Part shown: one piece after another, positions 12,496 to 27,396 of the stretch
Layout of the letters: the number at the start of each line of letters is the position of its first letter
How positions within the stretch are numbered: position 1 is the stretch's first letter
Origin: Chamaelirium japonicum
Taxonomy: Eukaryota > Streptophyta > Magnoliopsida > Liliales > Melanthiaceae
NCBI GenBank assembly: GCA_947650365.1
Contig: CANTAL010000101.1
Span: 620,001 to 684,000, forward strand
Length of the DNA: 64,000 bases
Reading direction: 5' to 3'
The notes under the pieces: generated by a model
The model's input: only the letters and a program-made list of their open reading frames with translations
What the model was told of the DNA's origin: nothing
Database searches by the model: none
Position numbers and translations under genes: made by a program

Positions 12496-14705
12496 CTAAT
12501 TCATTCGTACGATCCATTCTAATTCATTCGTACGATCCATTCTAATTCATTCGCACAAATGTATCCATTCTAATTCATTCGTACGATCCATTCTAATTCA
12601 TTCGTACGATCCATTCTAATTCATTCGTATATTCCATTCTAAGATCCTACGAATGAATTAGAATGGTTCGTACGAATGAATTAGAATGGATCATACGAAT
12701 AAATTAGAATGGATCGTACATTCGTACGATCCATTCTAATTCATTCGTACGATCCATTCTAATTCATTCATAGAAAAGAATTAGAATGGATTGTATGAAT
12801 GAATTAGAATGAATTCGTACGATCCATTCGAATTCATTCGCACGATCCATTCTAATTCATTCATACGATCCATTCTAATTCTTTCATACAATCCATTCTA
12901 ATTCTTTCACATGATCCATTCTAATTCATTCGTAGGATCCATTCTAATTCATTCGTACAATCTATTCTATTACATTCGTACGATCCATTCTTACTCAATC
13001 GTATGATCCATTCTAATTCATTCGGACGAATGTATCCTATCTAATTTATTCGTACGATCCATTCTAATTCATTCGTACGATCCATTCTAATTCATTCGTA
13101 CGATCCATTCTAATTCATTCGCATGAATGTATCCATTCTAATTCATTCGTACGATCCATTCTAATTCATTCGTACGATCCATTCTAATTCATTCGTAAGA
13201 TCCATTCTAATTCATTCATACGATCCATTCTAATTCATTCGTACGATCCATTCTAATTCATTCGCACGAATGTATCCATTCTAGTTCATTCGTACGATCC
13301 ATTCTAATTCATTCGTACGATCCATTCTAATCCATTCGCACGATCCATTCTAATTTATTCGTACGATCCATTCTAATTCATTCATACGATCCATTCTAAT
13401 TCATTCGTACGATCCATTCTAATTCATTCGCACAAATATATCCATTCTAATTCATTCGTACGATCCATTCGAATTCATTCGCACGATCCATTCTAATTCA
13501 TTCGTACGATCCATTCTTATTCATTCGCACGATCTATTCTTATTCATTCGCACAATCCATTCTAATTCATTCGCACGAATGTATCCATTCTAATTCATTC
13601 AAAAAATCCATTCTAATTTATTCGTACGATCTATTCTAATTCATTCGTATGATCCATTCTAATTAATTCGTATGATCCATTCTAATTCATTCGTATGATC
13701 CATTCTAATTCATTCATACAATCCATTCTAATTCATTCACACGAATGTATCCATTCCATTTAATTCGTACGATCCATTCTAATTCATTCGTATGATCTAT
13801 TCTTATTCATTCGCACGATCCAGTCTAATTGATTCGCACGATCCATTCTAATTCGTTCGCACGAATGTATCCATTCTAATTCATTCGTACGATCCATTCT
13901 AATTCATTAATATGATCCATTCTAATTCATTCGTACGATCCATTCTAATTCATTAATATGATCCATTCTAATTCATTCGTACGATCCATTCTAATTCATA
14001 TGCACAAAGGTATCCATTCTAATCCATTCGTAGGATCCATTCTAATCCATTCATACGATCCATTCTAATTCATTCGTACGATCCATTCTAATTCATTGGC
14101 TCGAATGTATCCATTCTAATCCATTCGTATGATCCATTCTAATTCATTCGCATGAATGTAACCATTCTAATTCATTCATTTGATCCATTCTAATTCATTC
14201 GTACGATCCATTCTAATTCATTCGTCCGATCCATTCTAATTCATTCTCACGAATGTATCCATTCTAATTCATTCATACGATCCATTCTAATTCATTCGTA
14301 CGACCCATTCTAATTCATTCGTACAATCCATTCTAATTCATTCGTACGATCCATTCTATTTTATTCTAATTCTTTCACACGATCCATTCTAATCCATTCT
14401 AATTCTTTCACACGATCCATTCTAATTCATTCGTACGTTCCATTCTAATTCATTAGCACGATCCATGCTAATTCATTCGTTCGATCCATTCTAATTCATT
14501 CGTACGATCCATTCTAATTCATTCGTACGATCCATTCTAATTCATTCGCACGATCCATTCTAATTCATTCATAGGATCCATTCTAATTCATTCATACGAT
14601 CTATTCAAATTCTTTCGCATGAATGTATCCATTCTAATTCATTCGCACGAATGTATCCATTCTAATTCATTCGTACGATCCATTCTAATTCATTCGTACG
14701 ATCCA
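12496..14705. repeat. 2,189-bp higher-order repeat, copy 2
   Basis: This is the direct tandem partner of copy 1. Near 14483 it lacks one 23-bp unit: copy 1 has TTCGATCAATTC followed by a TTAGCACGATCC unit, while copy 2 has TTCGATCCATTC directly. Similarity to the start of copy 2 stops near 14705. Confidence 0.92.
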
Positions 14706-17075
14706 TTCTAATTCATTCTTACGATCCATTCTAATTCATTCATACGATCTATTCTAATTCATTCATACAATCCATTCTAATTCTTTCACACGATCCATTC
14801 TAATTCATTCGTACGATCTATTCTAATTCATTCGCACAATCCATTCTATTTTATTCGTACGAGCCATTCTTACTCATTGGTACGATCCATTCTAATTCAT
14901 TCGCACGAATGTATCCATTCTAATTCATTCGTACGAATCCATTCTAATTCATTCGTACAATCTATTCTATTTCATTCGTACGATCCATTCTTACTCATTC
15001 ATATGATCCGTTCTAATTCATTCGGACGAATGTATCCATTCTAATTTATTCGTACGATCCATTCTAATTCATTCGTACGATCCATTCTAATTCATTTGTA
15101 CCATCCATTCTAATTCATTCGTCCGATCCATTCTAATTCAATCGCACGAATGTATCCATTCTAATTCATTCGTATGATCCATTCTAATTCATTCGTACGA
15201 TCCATTCTAATTCATTCGTAAGATCCATTCTAATTCATTCGTACGATCCATTCTAATTCACTCATACGTTCCATTCTAATAAATTCATACGATCCATTCT
15301 AATTCATTTGCACGAATATATCCATTCTAATTCATTCGTACGATCCATTCTAATTCCTTTGTACGATCCATTCTAATTCATTCGTACGATCTATTCTAAT
15401 TCATTCGTACGATCCATTCTAATTCATTCGTATGATCCATTCTAATTCATGCATACAATCCATTCTAATTCATTCGCACGAATGTATCCATTCTAATTAA
15501 TTCGTACGATCCATTCTAATTCATTCGTATGATCTATTCTTATTCATTCGCACGATCCAGTCTAATTGATTCGCACGATCCATTCTAATTCATTCGCACG
15601 AAAGTATCCATTCTATTTCATTCGTATGATCCATTCTAATTCATTAATATGATCCATTCTAATTCATTCGTACGATCCATTCTAATTCATTAATATGATC
15701 CATTCTAATTCATTCGTACGATCCATTCTAATTCATATGCACAAAGGTATCCATTCTAATCCATTCGTAGGATCCATTCTAATCCATTCATACGATCCAT
15801 TCTAATTCATTCGTACGATCCATTCTAATTCATTCGCTCGAATGTATCCATTCTAATCCATTCGTACGATCCATTCTAATTCATTCGCATGAATGTAACC
15901 ATTCTAATTCATTCATTTGATCCATTCTAATTCATTCGTACGATCCATTCTAATTCATTCGTCCGATCCATTCTAATTCATTCGCACGAATGTATCCATT
16001 CTAATTCATTCGTACGATCCATTCTAATTCATTCATACGATCCATTCTAATTCATTCGTAAGATCCATTCTAATTCATTCGTACGATCCTTTCTAATTCA
16101 TTGGTACGATCCATCCTAATTCATTCGCACGAATGTATCCATTCTAGTTCATTCGTACGATCCATTCTAATTCATTCGTACGATCCATTCTAATTCATTC
16201 GCACGATCCATTCTAATTCATTCATAGGATCCATTCTAATTCATTCATACAATCCATTCTAATTCATTCGCACGAATGTATCCATTCTAATTCATTCACA
16301 AAATCTATTCTAATTCATTCATACGATCCATTCTAATTCATTCACACGAATGTATCCATTCTAATTCATTCATACGATCCATTCTAATTCATTCGTACGA
16401 TCCATTCTAATTCACTCATACGATCCATTCTAATACATTCATACGATCCATTCTAATTCATTTGCACGAATATATCCATTCTAATTCATTCGTACGATCC
16501 ATACTAATTCCTTCGTACGATCCATTCTAATTCATTCGTACGATCTATTATAATTCATTCGTACGATCCATTCTTACTCATTCGTACGATCCATTCTAAT
16601 TCATTCGTCCGATCCATTCTAATTCATTCGTACGAATGTATCCATTCTAATTCATTCGTTCGATCAATTCTAATTCATTAGGACGATCCATTCTAATTCA
16701 TTCGTATGATCCATTCTAATTCATTCACACGATCCATTCTAATTCATTCATAGGATCCATTCTAATTCATTCATACGATCTATTCTAATTCTTTCGCACG
16801 AATGTATCCATTCTAATTCATTCGCACGAATGTATCCATTCTAATTCATTCGTACGATCCATTCTAATTCATTCGTACGATCCATTCTAATTCATTCATA
16901 CGATCTATTCTAATTCATTCATACAATCCATTCTAATTCTTTCACACGATCCATTCTAATTCATTCGTACGATCCATTCTAATTCATTCGCACAATCCAT
17001 TCTATTTCATTCGTACGATCCATTCTTACTCATTCGGATGATCCATTCTAATTCATTCGCACGAATGTATCCATA
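12811..17075 (+). repeat. Longest F array (about 4.3 kb)
   Basis: The array is uninterrupted from JA (12811) to JB (17069-17081). Marker variants include the CCAGTCTAATTGATTC unit (13820, 15557), the TATGCACAAAGGTATCC unit (near 14000, 15737), AATATGATCC units, and the GCATGAATGTAACC/CATTTG pair (near 14149, 15887). Repeated marker sets show two or more partial higher-order copies within the array. Confidence 0.95.
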
Positions 17076-17504
17076 ATGGATCATACGAATGAGTAAGAAT
17101 GGATCGTACGAATGAAATAGAATGGATTGTGCGAATGAATTAGAATGGATCGTACGAATGAATTAGAATGGATCGTATGAATGAATTAGAATGGATCGTA
17201 CGAATGAATTAGAATGGATACACTTGTGCGAATGAATTAAATGGATACATTCGTGCGAAAGAATTAGAATAGATCGAATGAATGAATTAGAATGGATCCT
17301 ATGAATGAATTAGAATGGATCGTGCGAATGAATTAGAATGGATCGTAAGAATGAATTAGAATGGATCGTGCTAATGAATTAAAATTGATCGAACGAATGA
17401 ATTAGCATGGATCGTGCTAATGAATTAGAATAGAACGTACGAATGAATTAGAATGGATCGTGTGAAAGAATTAGAATGGATTGTATGAATGAATTAGAAT
17501 GAAT
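17076..17504 (-). repeat. R array between JB and JA
   Basis: It contains the GTGCTAATGAATTAG / ATCGAACGAATG / TTAGCATGG cluster near 17368-17430, which appears reversed in many F arrays. A similar R array lies at 20299-20652; AGATCGAATG is at 17271 and 20421, 3,150 bp apart. Confidence 0.93.
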
Positions 17505-18211
17505 TCGTAAGATCCATTCGAATTCATTCGCATGATCCATTCTAATTCATTCATACGATCCATTCTAATTCATTCATACAATCCATTCAAATTCTTTCAC
17601 ACGATCCATTATAATTCATTCGTTGGATCCATTCTAATTCATTCGTACAATCTATTATATTTCATTCGTACTATCTATTCTTACTCATTCGTATGATCCA
17701 TTCTAATTCATTCGGACGAATGTATCCATTCTAATTTATTCGTACGATCCATTCTAATTCATTCGTACGATCCATTCTAATTCATTCGTACGATCCATTC
17801 TTACTCATTCGTATGATCTATTCTAATTCATTCGTACGATCCATTCTAATTCATTCGTACGATCGATTCTAATTCATTCGCACTATCCATTCTAATTCAT
17901 TCGTACGATCCATTCTAATTCATTTGTATGATCCATTCTAATTTATTCATTCAAATATATCCATTCTAATTCATTCGTACGATCCATTCTAATTCATTCG
18001 CACGATCCATTCTAATTCATTCGCACGAATGTATCCATTCTAATTCATTTACACGATCCATTCTAATTTATTCCTATGATCTATTCTAATTCATTCGTAC
18101 GATCCATTCTAATTCATTCGTACGATCCATTCTACGATCCATTCTAATTCATTCGTATATTCCATTCTAATTCATTAGCACGATCCATGCTAATGAATTA
18201 GAATGGATCGT
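17505..18211. repeat. F array with a terminal single inverted unit
   Basis: F runs to about 18191, with a 3' part of truncated units (CATTCTACGATCC near 18130). One R unit (about 18192-18211) follows, and the array returns to F at GGATCGTACGATCC (18206-18219). This is the shortest R block seen. Confidence 0.9.
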
Positions 18212-20298
18212 ACGATCCAATCTAATTCATTCATACGATCCATTCTTACTCATTCGTATGATCCATTCTAATTCAATCGTACAATCCATTCTAATTTATT
18301 CGTACGATCCATTCTAATTCATTCATACGATCCATTCTAATTCATTCGTACGATCCATTCTAATTCATTCGCACAAATATATCCATTCTAATTCATTCGT
18401 ACGATCCATTCTAATTCATTCGCACGATCCATTCTAATTCATTCGTACGATCCATTCTAATTCATTCGCACGATCTGTTCTTATTCATTCGCACAATCCA
18501 TTCTATTTCATTCGCACGAATGTATCCATTCTAATTCATTCAAACAATCCATTCTAATTCATTCGTACGATCTATTCTAATTCATTCGTATGATCCATTC
18601 TAATTAATTCGTATGATCCATTCTAATTTATTCGTATGATCTATTCTAATTCATTCATACAATCCATTCTAATTCATTCACACGAATGTATCCATTCTAT
18701 TTAATTCGTACGATCCATTCTAATTCATTCGTATGATCTATTCTTATTCATTCGCACGATCCAGTCTAATTGATTCGCACGATCCATTCTAATTCATTCG
18801 CACGAATGTATCCATTCTAATTCATTCGTACGATCCATTCTAATTCATTAATATGATCCATTCTAATTCATTCGTACGATCCATTCTAATTCATTAATAT
18901 GATCCATTCTAATTCATTCGTACGATCCATTCTAATTCATATGCACAAAGGTATCCATTCTAATCCATTCGTAGGATCCATTCTAATCCATTCGTACGAT
19001 CCATTCTAATTCATTCGTACAATCCATTCTAATTCATTCGCTCGAATGTATCCATTCTAATCCATTCGTACGATCCATTCTAATTCATTCGCATGAATGT
19101 AACCATTCTAATTCATTCATTTGATCCATTCTAATTCATTCGTATGATCCATTCTAATTCATTCGTCCGATCTATTCTAATTCATTCGCACGAATGTATC
19201 CATTCTAATTCATTCATACGATCCATTCTAATTCATTCGTACGACCCATTCTAATTCATTCGTACAATCCATTCTAATTCATTCGTACAATCCATTCTAT
19301 TTCATTCTAATTCTTTCACACGATCCATTCTAATCCATTCTAATCCATTCTAATTCTTTCACACGATCCATTCTAATTCATTCGTACGTTCCATTCTAAT
19401 TCATTAGCACGATCCATGCTAATTCATTCGTTCGATCAATTCTAATTCATTAGCACGATCCATTCTAATTCATTCATACGATCCATTCTAATTCATTCGT
19501 ACGATCCATTCTAATTCATTCGCACGATCCATTCTAATTCATTCATAGGATCCATTCTAATTCATTCATACGATCTATTCTAATTCTTTCGCACGAATGT
19601 ATCCATTCTAATTCATTCGCACGAATGTATCCATTCTAATTAATTCGTACGATCCATTCTAATTCATTCGTACGATCCATTCTAATTCATTCTTACGATC
19701 CATTCTAATTCATTCATACGATCTATTCTAATTCATTCATACAATCCATTCTAATTCTTTCACACGATCCATTCTAATTCATTTGTACGATCCATTCTAA
19801 TTCATTCGCACAATCCATTCTATTTTATTCGTACGAGCCATTCTTACTCATTGGTACGATCCATTCTAATTCATTCGCACGAATGTATCGATTCTAATTC
19901 ATTCGTACGAATCCATTCTAATTCATTCGTACAATCTATTCTATTTCATTCGTACGATCCATTCTTACTCATTCGAATGATCCATTCTAATTCATTCGGA
20001 CGAATTTTTCCATTCTAATTTATTCGTACAATCCATTCTAATTCATTCGTACGATCCATTCTAATTCATTTGTACCATCCATTTTAATTCATTCGTCCGA
20101 TCCATTTTAATTCAATCGCACGAATGTATCCATTCTAATTCATTCGTATGATCCATTCTTATTCATTCGTACGATCCATTCGAATTCATTCGTAAGATCC
20201 ATTCTAATTCATTCGTACGATCCATTCTAATTCACTCATACGTTCCATTCTAATATATTCATACGATCCATTCTAATTCATTTGCACGAATATATCCT
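18212..20298 (+). repeat. F array, displaced copy of 13.3-15.3 kb
   Basis: The marker units CCAGTCTAATTG (13820 and 18761) and TGCACAAAGG (14001 and 18942) are both 4,941 bp apart. ACGAGCCATTC (14859 and 19833) is 4,974 bp apart. The block also matches 15.5 kb at an offset of 3,204 bp. It ends in a broken 28-mer (TATATCCTTTGTGCG, near 20290) where F turns to R. Confidence 0.94.
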
Positions 20299-20652
20299 TT
20301 GTGCGAATGAATTAGAATAGATCGTACGAATGAATTAGAATGGATCGTACGAATGAATTAGAATGGATACATTCATGCGAATGAATTAGAATGGATACAT
20401 TCGTGCGAAAGAATTAGAATAGATCGAATGAATGAATTAGAATGGATCCTATGAATGAATTAGAATGGATCGTGCGAATGAATTAGAATGGATCGTAAAA
20501 TTGAATTAGAATGGATCGTGCTAATGAATTAGAATTGATCGAACGAATGAATTAGCATGGATCGTGCTAATGAATTAGAATGGAACGTACGAATGAATTA
20601 GAAAGGATTGTGTGAAAGAATTAGAATGGATTGTAGAATTAGAATGGATTCA
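20299..20652 (-). repeat. R array
   Basis: A diverged copy of 17240-17504. The block ends in a shortened unit (TTGTAGAATTAGAATGG) and an irregular R-to-F turn near 20650. Confidence 0.92.
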
Positions 20653-22286
20653 TTCGTAAGATCCATTCTAATACATTCGTACGATTCATGCTAATTCATT
20701 CGCACGATCCATTCTAATTCATTCGTACGATCCATTCTTATTCATTCATATGATCCATTCTAATTCATTCGTATGATCCATTCTAATTAATTCGTATGAT
20801 CCATTCGAATTCATTCACACGATCCATTCTAATTCATTCATACGATCCATTCTAATTCATTCATACAATCCATTCTAATTCTTTCACACGATCCATTCTA
20901 ATTCATTCGTAGGATCCATTCTAATTCATTCGTACAATCTATTCTATTTTATTCGTACGATCCATTCTTACTCATTCGTATGATCCATTCTAATTCATTC
21001 GGACGAAAGTATCCATTCTAATTTATTCGTACGATCCATTCTAATTCATTCGTACGATCCATTCTAATTCATTCGTACGATCCATTCAAATTCATTTATC
21101 CGATCTATTCTAATTCATTCGCACGAATGTATCCATACTAATTCATTCGTACAATCCATTCTAATTCATTCGTACGATCCATTCTAATTCATTCGTAAGA
21201 TCCATTCTAATTCATTCGTACTATCCATTCTAATTCCTTCGTACGATCCATTCTAATTTATTCGTATGATCCATTTTAATTCTTTCGCACGAATGTATCC
21301 ATTCTAATTCATTCGTACGATCCATTCTAATTCATTAATATGATCGATTCTAATTCATTCGTACGATCCATTCTAATTCATTTGTACTATCCATTCTAAT
21401 TCTTTCACACGATCCATTCTAATTCATTCGTACGATCCATTCTAATTCATTCGCATGATCCATTCTAATTAATTCTTATGATCCATTTTAATTCATTCGT
21501 ACGATCCATTCTAATTCGTTCATACAATCCATTCTAATTCATTCGCACGAATGTATCCATTCTAATTAATTCGTACGATCCATTCTAATTCATTCGTATG
21601 ATCCATTCTTATTCATTCGCACGATCCAGTCTAATGGATTCACACGATCCATTCTAATTCATTCGTACGAATGTATCCATTCTAATTCATTCGTACGATC
21701 CATTCTAATTCATTAATATGATCCATTCTAATTCATTCGTACGATCCATTCTAATTCATTAATATGATCCATTCTAATTCATTCATATGATCCATTCTAA
21801 TTCATTCACACAAATGTATCCATTCTAATTCATTCATACGATCCATTCTAATTCTTTCGTACGATCCATACTAGTTCACTCATATGATCCATTCTAATAC
21901 ATTCATACGATCCATTCTAATTCATTTGCACGAATATATCCATTCTAATTCATTCGTACGATCCATTCTAATTCATTCGTACGATCTATTCTAATTCATT
22001 CGTACGATCCATTCTAATTCATTCGTACAATCCATTCTAATTCCTTCGTACGATCCATTCTAATTCATTCGTACGATCTATTCTAATTCATTCGTACGAT
22101 CCATTCTAATTAATTCATACGATCCATTCTAATTCCTTTGTACGATCCATTCTAATTCATTCGTACATTCATTCATACAATCCATTCTAATTCTTTCACA
22201 CGATCCATTCTAATTCATTCGTACGATCCATTCTAAATCATTCGTGCAATCCATTCTATTTCATTCGTACGATCAATTCTAATTCA
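20653..22286 (+). repeat. F array
   Basis: About 70 units. It includes a CCAGTCTAATGG variant (21627) that differs from the TTG form at 11631-18761 and agrees with copies at 50897 and 55861. It ends at the same F-to-R junction type as 8158. Confidence 0.93.
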
Positions 22287-22824
22287 TTAGAGTGGATCGT
22301 ACGAATGAATTATAATGGATCATATTAATGAATTAGAATGGATCGTAGGAATGAATTAGAATGGATCGTACGAATGAATTAGAATGGATCTTACGAATGG
22401 ATTAGAATGGAAACATTCGTGCGAATGAATTAGAATGGATCGGACGAATGAATTAGAATGGATCATACGAATGAATTAGAATGGATCAAATGAATGAATT
22501 AGAATGGTTACATTCATGCGAATGAATTAGAATGGATCGTACGAATGGATTAGAATGGATCGTACGAATAGATTAGAATGGATACATTCGAGCGAATGAA
22601 TTAGAATGGATCGTACGAATGAAATTAGAATGGATCGTACGAATGAATTAGAATGGATCGTACGAATGAATTAGAATGGATCGTACGAATGAATTAGAAT
22701 GGATCGTACGAATGAATTAGAATGGATCGTGCGAATGAATTAGAATGGATCGTACGAATGAATTAGAATGGATCATGCTAATGAATTAGAATTGATCGAA
22801 CGAATGAATTAGCATGGATCGTGC
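22287..22824 (-). repeat. R array
   Basis: The reversed CATTTG/GTAACC module lies near 22492. One 24-bp unit with an extra A (GAATGAAATTAGAATGG) near 22618 is shared with 52727 and 57787. The block ends at GTGCATTCGTACG (near 22821). Confidence 0.92.
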
Positions 22825-24115
22825 ATTCGTACGATCCATTCTAATTCATTCGTAAGATCCATTCTAATTCATTCGTATGATCCATTCTAATTCATTCGTA
22901 CGTTCCATTCTAATTCATTCGCACGAATGTATCCATTCTAGTTCATTCGTACGATCCATTCTAATTCATTTGTACGATCCATTCTAATTCATTCATACGA
23001 TCTATTCTAATTCATTCATACAATCCATTCTAATCCTTTCACACGATCCATTCTAATTCATTCGTACGATCCATTCTAATTCATTCGCACAATCCATTCT
23101 ATTTCATTCGTACGATCCATTCTTACTCATTCGTATGATCCATTCTAATTCATTCGCACGAATGTATCCATAATGGATCATACGAATGAGTAAGAATGGA
23201 TCGTACGAATGAAATAGAATGGATTGTGCGAATGAATTAGAGTGGACCATACGAATGAATTAGAATGGATACATTAGTGCGAATGAATTAGAATGGATCA
23301 GACGAATGAATTAGAATGGATCGTACGAATGAATTAGAATGGATCGTACGAATGAATTAGAATGGATCGTACGAATAAATTAGAATGGATACATTCATCC
23401 GAATGAATTAGAATGGATCATACGAATGAGTAAGAATGGATCGTACGAATGAAATAGAATAGATTGTACGAATGAATTAGAATGGATCGTGCGAATGAAT
23501 TAGAATGGATCGTACGAATGAATTAGAATGGATCGTACGAATGAATTAGAATGGATCGTGCGAATGAATTAGAATGGATCATATTAATGAATTAGAATGG
23601 ATCTTACGAATGAATTAGAATGGATACATTCGTGCGAATGAATTAGAATGGATCGTGCGAATCCATTAGACTGGATCGTGCGAATGAATAAGAATGGATC
23701 ATACGAATGAATTAGAATGGATCGTATGAATTAATTAGAATGGATACATTCGTGCGAATGAATTAGAATGAATTGTATAAATGAATTAGAATGGATCGTA
23801 CGAATGAATTAGAATGGATCGTACGAATGAATTATAATAGCTCATATGAATGAATTAGAATGAATCGTATGAATGAATTAGAATGGTTACATTCGTGCGA
23901 ATGAGTTAAAATAGATCGTACGAATGAATTAGAATGGATCATACGAATGAATTAGAATAGATCTTACGAATGAATTAGAATGGATCGTACGAATGAATTA
24001 GAATGGATCGTACGAATGAATTAGAATGGATACATTCGTGCGAATGAATTAGAATGGATCGGACGAATGAATTAGAATGGATCGTACGAATGAATTAGAA
24101 TGGATCGTACGAACG
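22825..24115. repeat. F array (22825-23171) then R array (23172-24115)
   Basis: F turns to R at JB (23166-23178). The R part has units reading CGTGCGAATCCATTAGACTGG (near 23655), the reverse complement of the CCAGTCTAATGGATTC marker of F arrays. The return to F near 24115 is irregular (GTACGAACGAATCC). Confidence 0.92.
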
Positions 24116-24808
24116 AATCCATTCTAATTCATTCATACGATCCATTCTAATTCATTCGCACGATCCATTCTAATTCATTTGTACAACCCATTCTAATTCA
24201 TTCGCACGAATGTATCCATTCTAATTCATTCGTACGATCCATTCTAATTCATTCGTACGATCCATTCTAATTCATTCGTACGATCTATTCTAATTCATTC
24301 GTACGATCCGTTCTAATTCATTCGTACGATCCATTCTAATTCCTTTGTACGATCCATTCTAATTCATTCGTACGATCCATTCTAATTCATTCATAAATCC
24401 ATTCTAATTCTTTCACACGATCCATTCTAATTCATTCTTACGATCCATTCTAAATCATTCGTGCAATCCATTCTATTTCATTCATATAATCCATTCTAAT
24501 TCTTTCACACGATCCATTCTAATTCATTCGTACGATCCATTCTAATTCATTCGCAGAATCCATTCTATTTCATTCGTACGATCCATTCTTACTCATTCGT
24601 ATGATCCATTCTAATTCATTCGCACGAATGTATCCAAAATGGATCATACGAATGAGTAAGAATGGATCGTACGAATGAAATAGAATGGATTGTGCGAATG
24701 AATTAGAATGGACCGTACGAATGAATTAGACGTACGAATGAATTAGAATGGATACATTCGTGCGAATAAATAAGAATGGATCATACGAATGAGTAAGAAA
24801 GGATCGTC
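24116..24808. repeat. F array (24116-24637) then short R array (24638-24808)
   Basis: F turns to R at a variant JB (24632-24644, CCAAAATGG). The R part contains a fused unit, TTAGACGTACG (24727), and ends at GGATCGTCATTC, where F resumes. The same fused unit and the same ending recur 2,759 bp downstream. Confidence 0.92.
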
Positions 24809-26175
24809 ATTCTAATTCATTCGTATGATCCATTCTAATTCATTTGTATCCATTCTATTTCATTCGCACGATCCATTCAAATTCATTCGCGCAATCTATT
24901 CTAATTCATTCGTACGATCCATTCTAATTCATTCGTACGATCCATTCTAATTCATTCATACAATCCATTCTAATTTATTCGCACGAATATATCCATTCTA
25001 ATTCATTCGTACGATCCATTCTAATTCATTCGCACAATCTATTCTAATTCATTCATACGATCCATTCTAATTCATTTGCACGAATGTATCATTTCTAATT
25101 CATTCGTACGATCCATTCTACTTCATTCGTACTATCCGTTCTAATTCACTCATACGATCCATTCTAATTCATTCATATGATCCATTCTAATTCATTTGCA
25201 TGAATGTATCCATTCTAATTCATTCGCACGATCCATTCTAATTCATTCGTACGATCCATTCTAATTCATTCGCACGAATGTATCCATTCTAATTCATTCG
25301 TACGATCCATTCTAATTCATTCGTAAGATCCATTCTAATTCGTTCGTATGATCCATTCTAATTCATTCGTACGATCCATTCTAATTCATTCGCACGAATA
25401 TATTCATTCTAGTTCATTCGTACGATCCATTCTAATTCATTCATACGATCCATTCTAATTCATTCATACGATCTATTCTAATTCATTCATACAATCCATT
25501 CTAATTCTTTCACACGATCCATTCTAATTCATTCGTACGATCCATTCTAATTCATTCGCACAATCCATTCTATTTCATTCGTACGATCCATTCTTACTCA
25601 TTCGTATGATCCATTCTAATTCATTCGCACGAATGTATCCATAATGGATCATACGAATGAGTAAGAATGGATCGTACGAATGAAATAGAATGGATTGTGC
25701 GAATGAATTAGAATGGACCGTACGAATGAATTAGAATGGATACATTCGTGCAAATGAATTAGAATGGATCGGATGAATGAATTAGAATGGATCGTACGAA
25801 TGAATTAGAATGCATCGTACGAAAGAATTAGAATGGATATATTCGTATGAATGAATTAGAACGGATCGTACGAATGAATTAGATTGGATACATTCGTGCG
25901 AATGAATTAGAATGGATCGGACGAATGAATTAGAATGGATCGTACGAATGAAATAGAATGGATCGTACGAATGAATTAGAATGGATTGTACGAATAAATT
26001 AGAAGGGATACATTCGTCCGAATGAATTAGAATGGATTATACGAATGAGTAAGAATGGATCATACAAATGAAATAGAATAGATTGTACGAATGAATTAGA
26101 ATGGATCCTACGAATGAATTAGAATAGATCGTGTGAAAGAATTAGAATGGATTGTATGAATGAATTAGAATGAAT
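24808..26175. repeat. F array (24808-25642) then R array (25643-26175)
   Basis: The switches are JB (25637-25649) and JA (26172). A shortened unit (TTTGTATCC) lies near 24845. The R part includes GAGTAAGAATGG and TGTGAAAGAATTAG units flanking the switches, as in other JB-to-JA intervals. Confidence 0.93.
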
Positions 26176-27396
26176 TCGTACGATCCATTCGAATTCATTC
26201 GCACGATCCATTCTAATTCATTCATACGATCCATTCTAATTTATTCATACAATCCATTCTAATTCTTTCACACGATCCATTCTAATTCATTCGTAGGATC
26301 CATTCTAATTCATTCGTACAATCTATTCTATTTCATTCGTATGATCCATTCTTACTCATTCGTATAATCCATTCTAATTCATTCGGACGAATGTATCCCT
26401 TCTAATTTATTCGTACGATCCATTCTAATTCATTCGTACGATCCATTCTATTTCATTCGTACGATCCATTCTAATTCATTCGTCCGATCCATTCTAATTC
26501 ATTCGCACGAATGTATCCATTCTAATTCATTCGTACGATCCATTCTAATTCATTCGTACGATCCATTCTAATTCATTCGTAAGATCCATTCTAATTCATT
26601 CGTACGTTCCATTCTAATTCATTCGTACGATCCATTCTAATTCATACGCACGAATGTATCCATTCTGGTTCATTCGTACGATCCATTCTAATTCATTCAT
26701 ACGATCCATTCTAATTCATTCGCATGATCCATTCTAATTCATTCGTACGATCCATTCTAATTCATTCATACGATCCATTCTAATTCATTCGTACGATCCA
26801 TTCTAATTCATTCGCACAAATGTATCCATTCTAATTCATTCGTACGATCCATTCTAATTCATTCGCACGATCCATTATAATTCATTCGTACGATCCATTC
26901 TAATTCATTCGCACGATACATTCTAATTCATTCGTACGATCCATTCTAATTCATTCGCATGATCTGTTCTTTTTCATTCGCTCAATCCATTCTAATTCAT
27001 TCGCACGAATGTATCCATTCTAATTCATTCGTAGGATCCATTCTAATCCATTCGTACGATCCATTCTAATTCATTCGTACGATCCATTCTAATTCATTCG
27101 TACGATCCATTCTAATTCAATCGCACGAATGTATCCATTCTAATTCATTCGTACGATCCATTCTAATTCATTCGTACGATCCATTCTAATTCATTCGTAC
27201 GATCCATTCTAATTCATTCATACGATCTATTCTAATACATTCATACAATCCGTTCTAATTCTTTCACACGATCCATTCTACTTCATTCGTACGATCCATT
27301 CTAATTCATTCGCACAATCCATTCTATTTCATTCGTACGATCCATTATTACTCATTCGTATGATCCATTCTAATTCATTCGCACGAATGTATCCAT
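26176..27396 (+). repeat. F array
   Basis: The block runs from JA (26172) to JB (27391-27403). It has 28-mers near 26501, 26648, 26812 and 27000, and CTATTTC/CTTACTC-type units at both ends. Confidence 0.94.
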
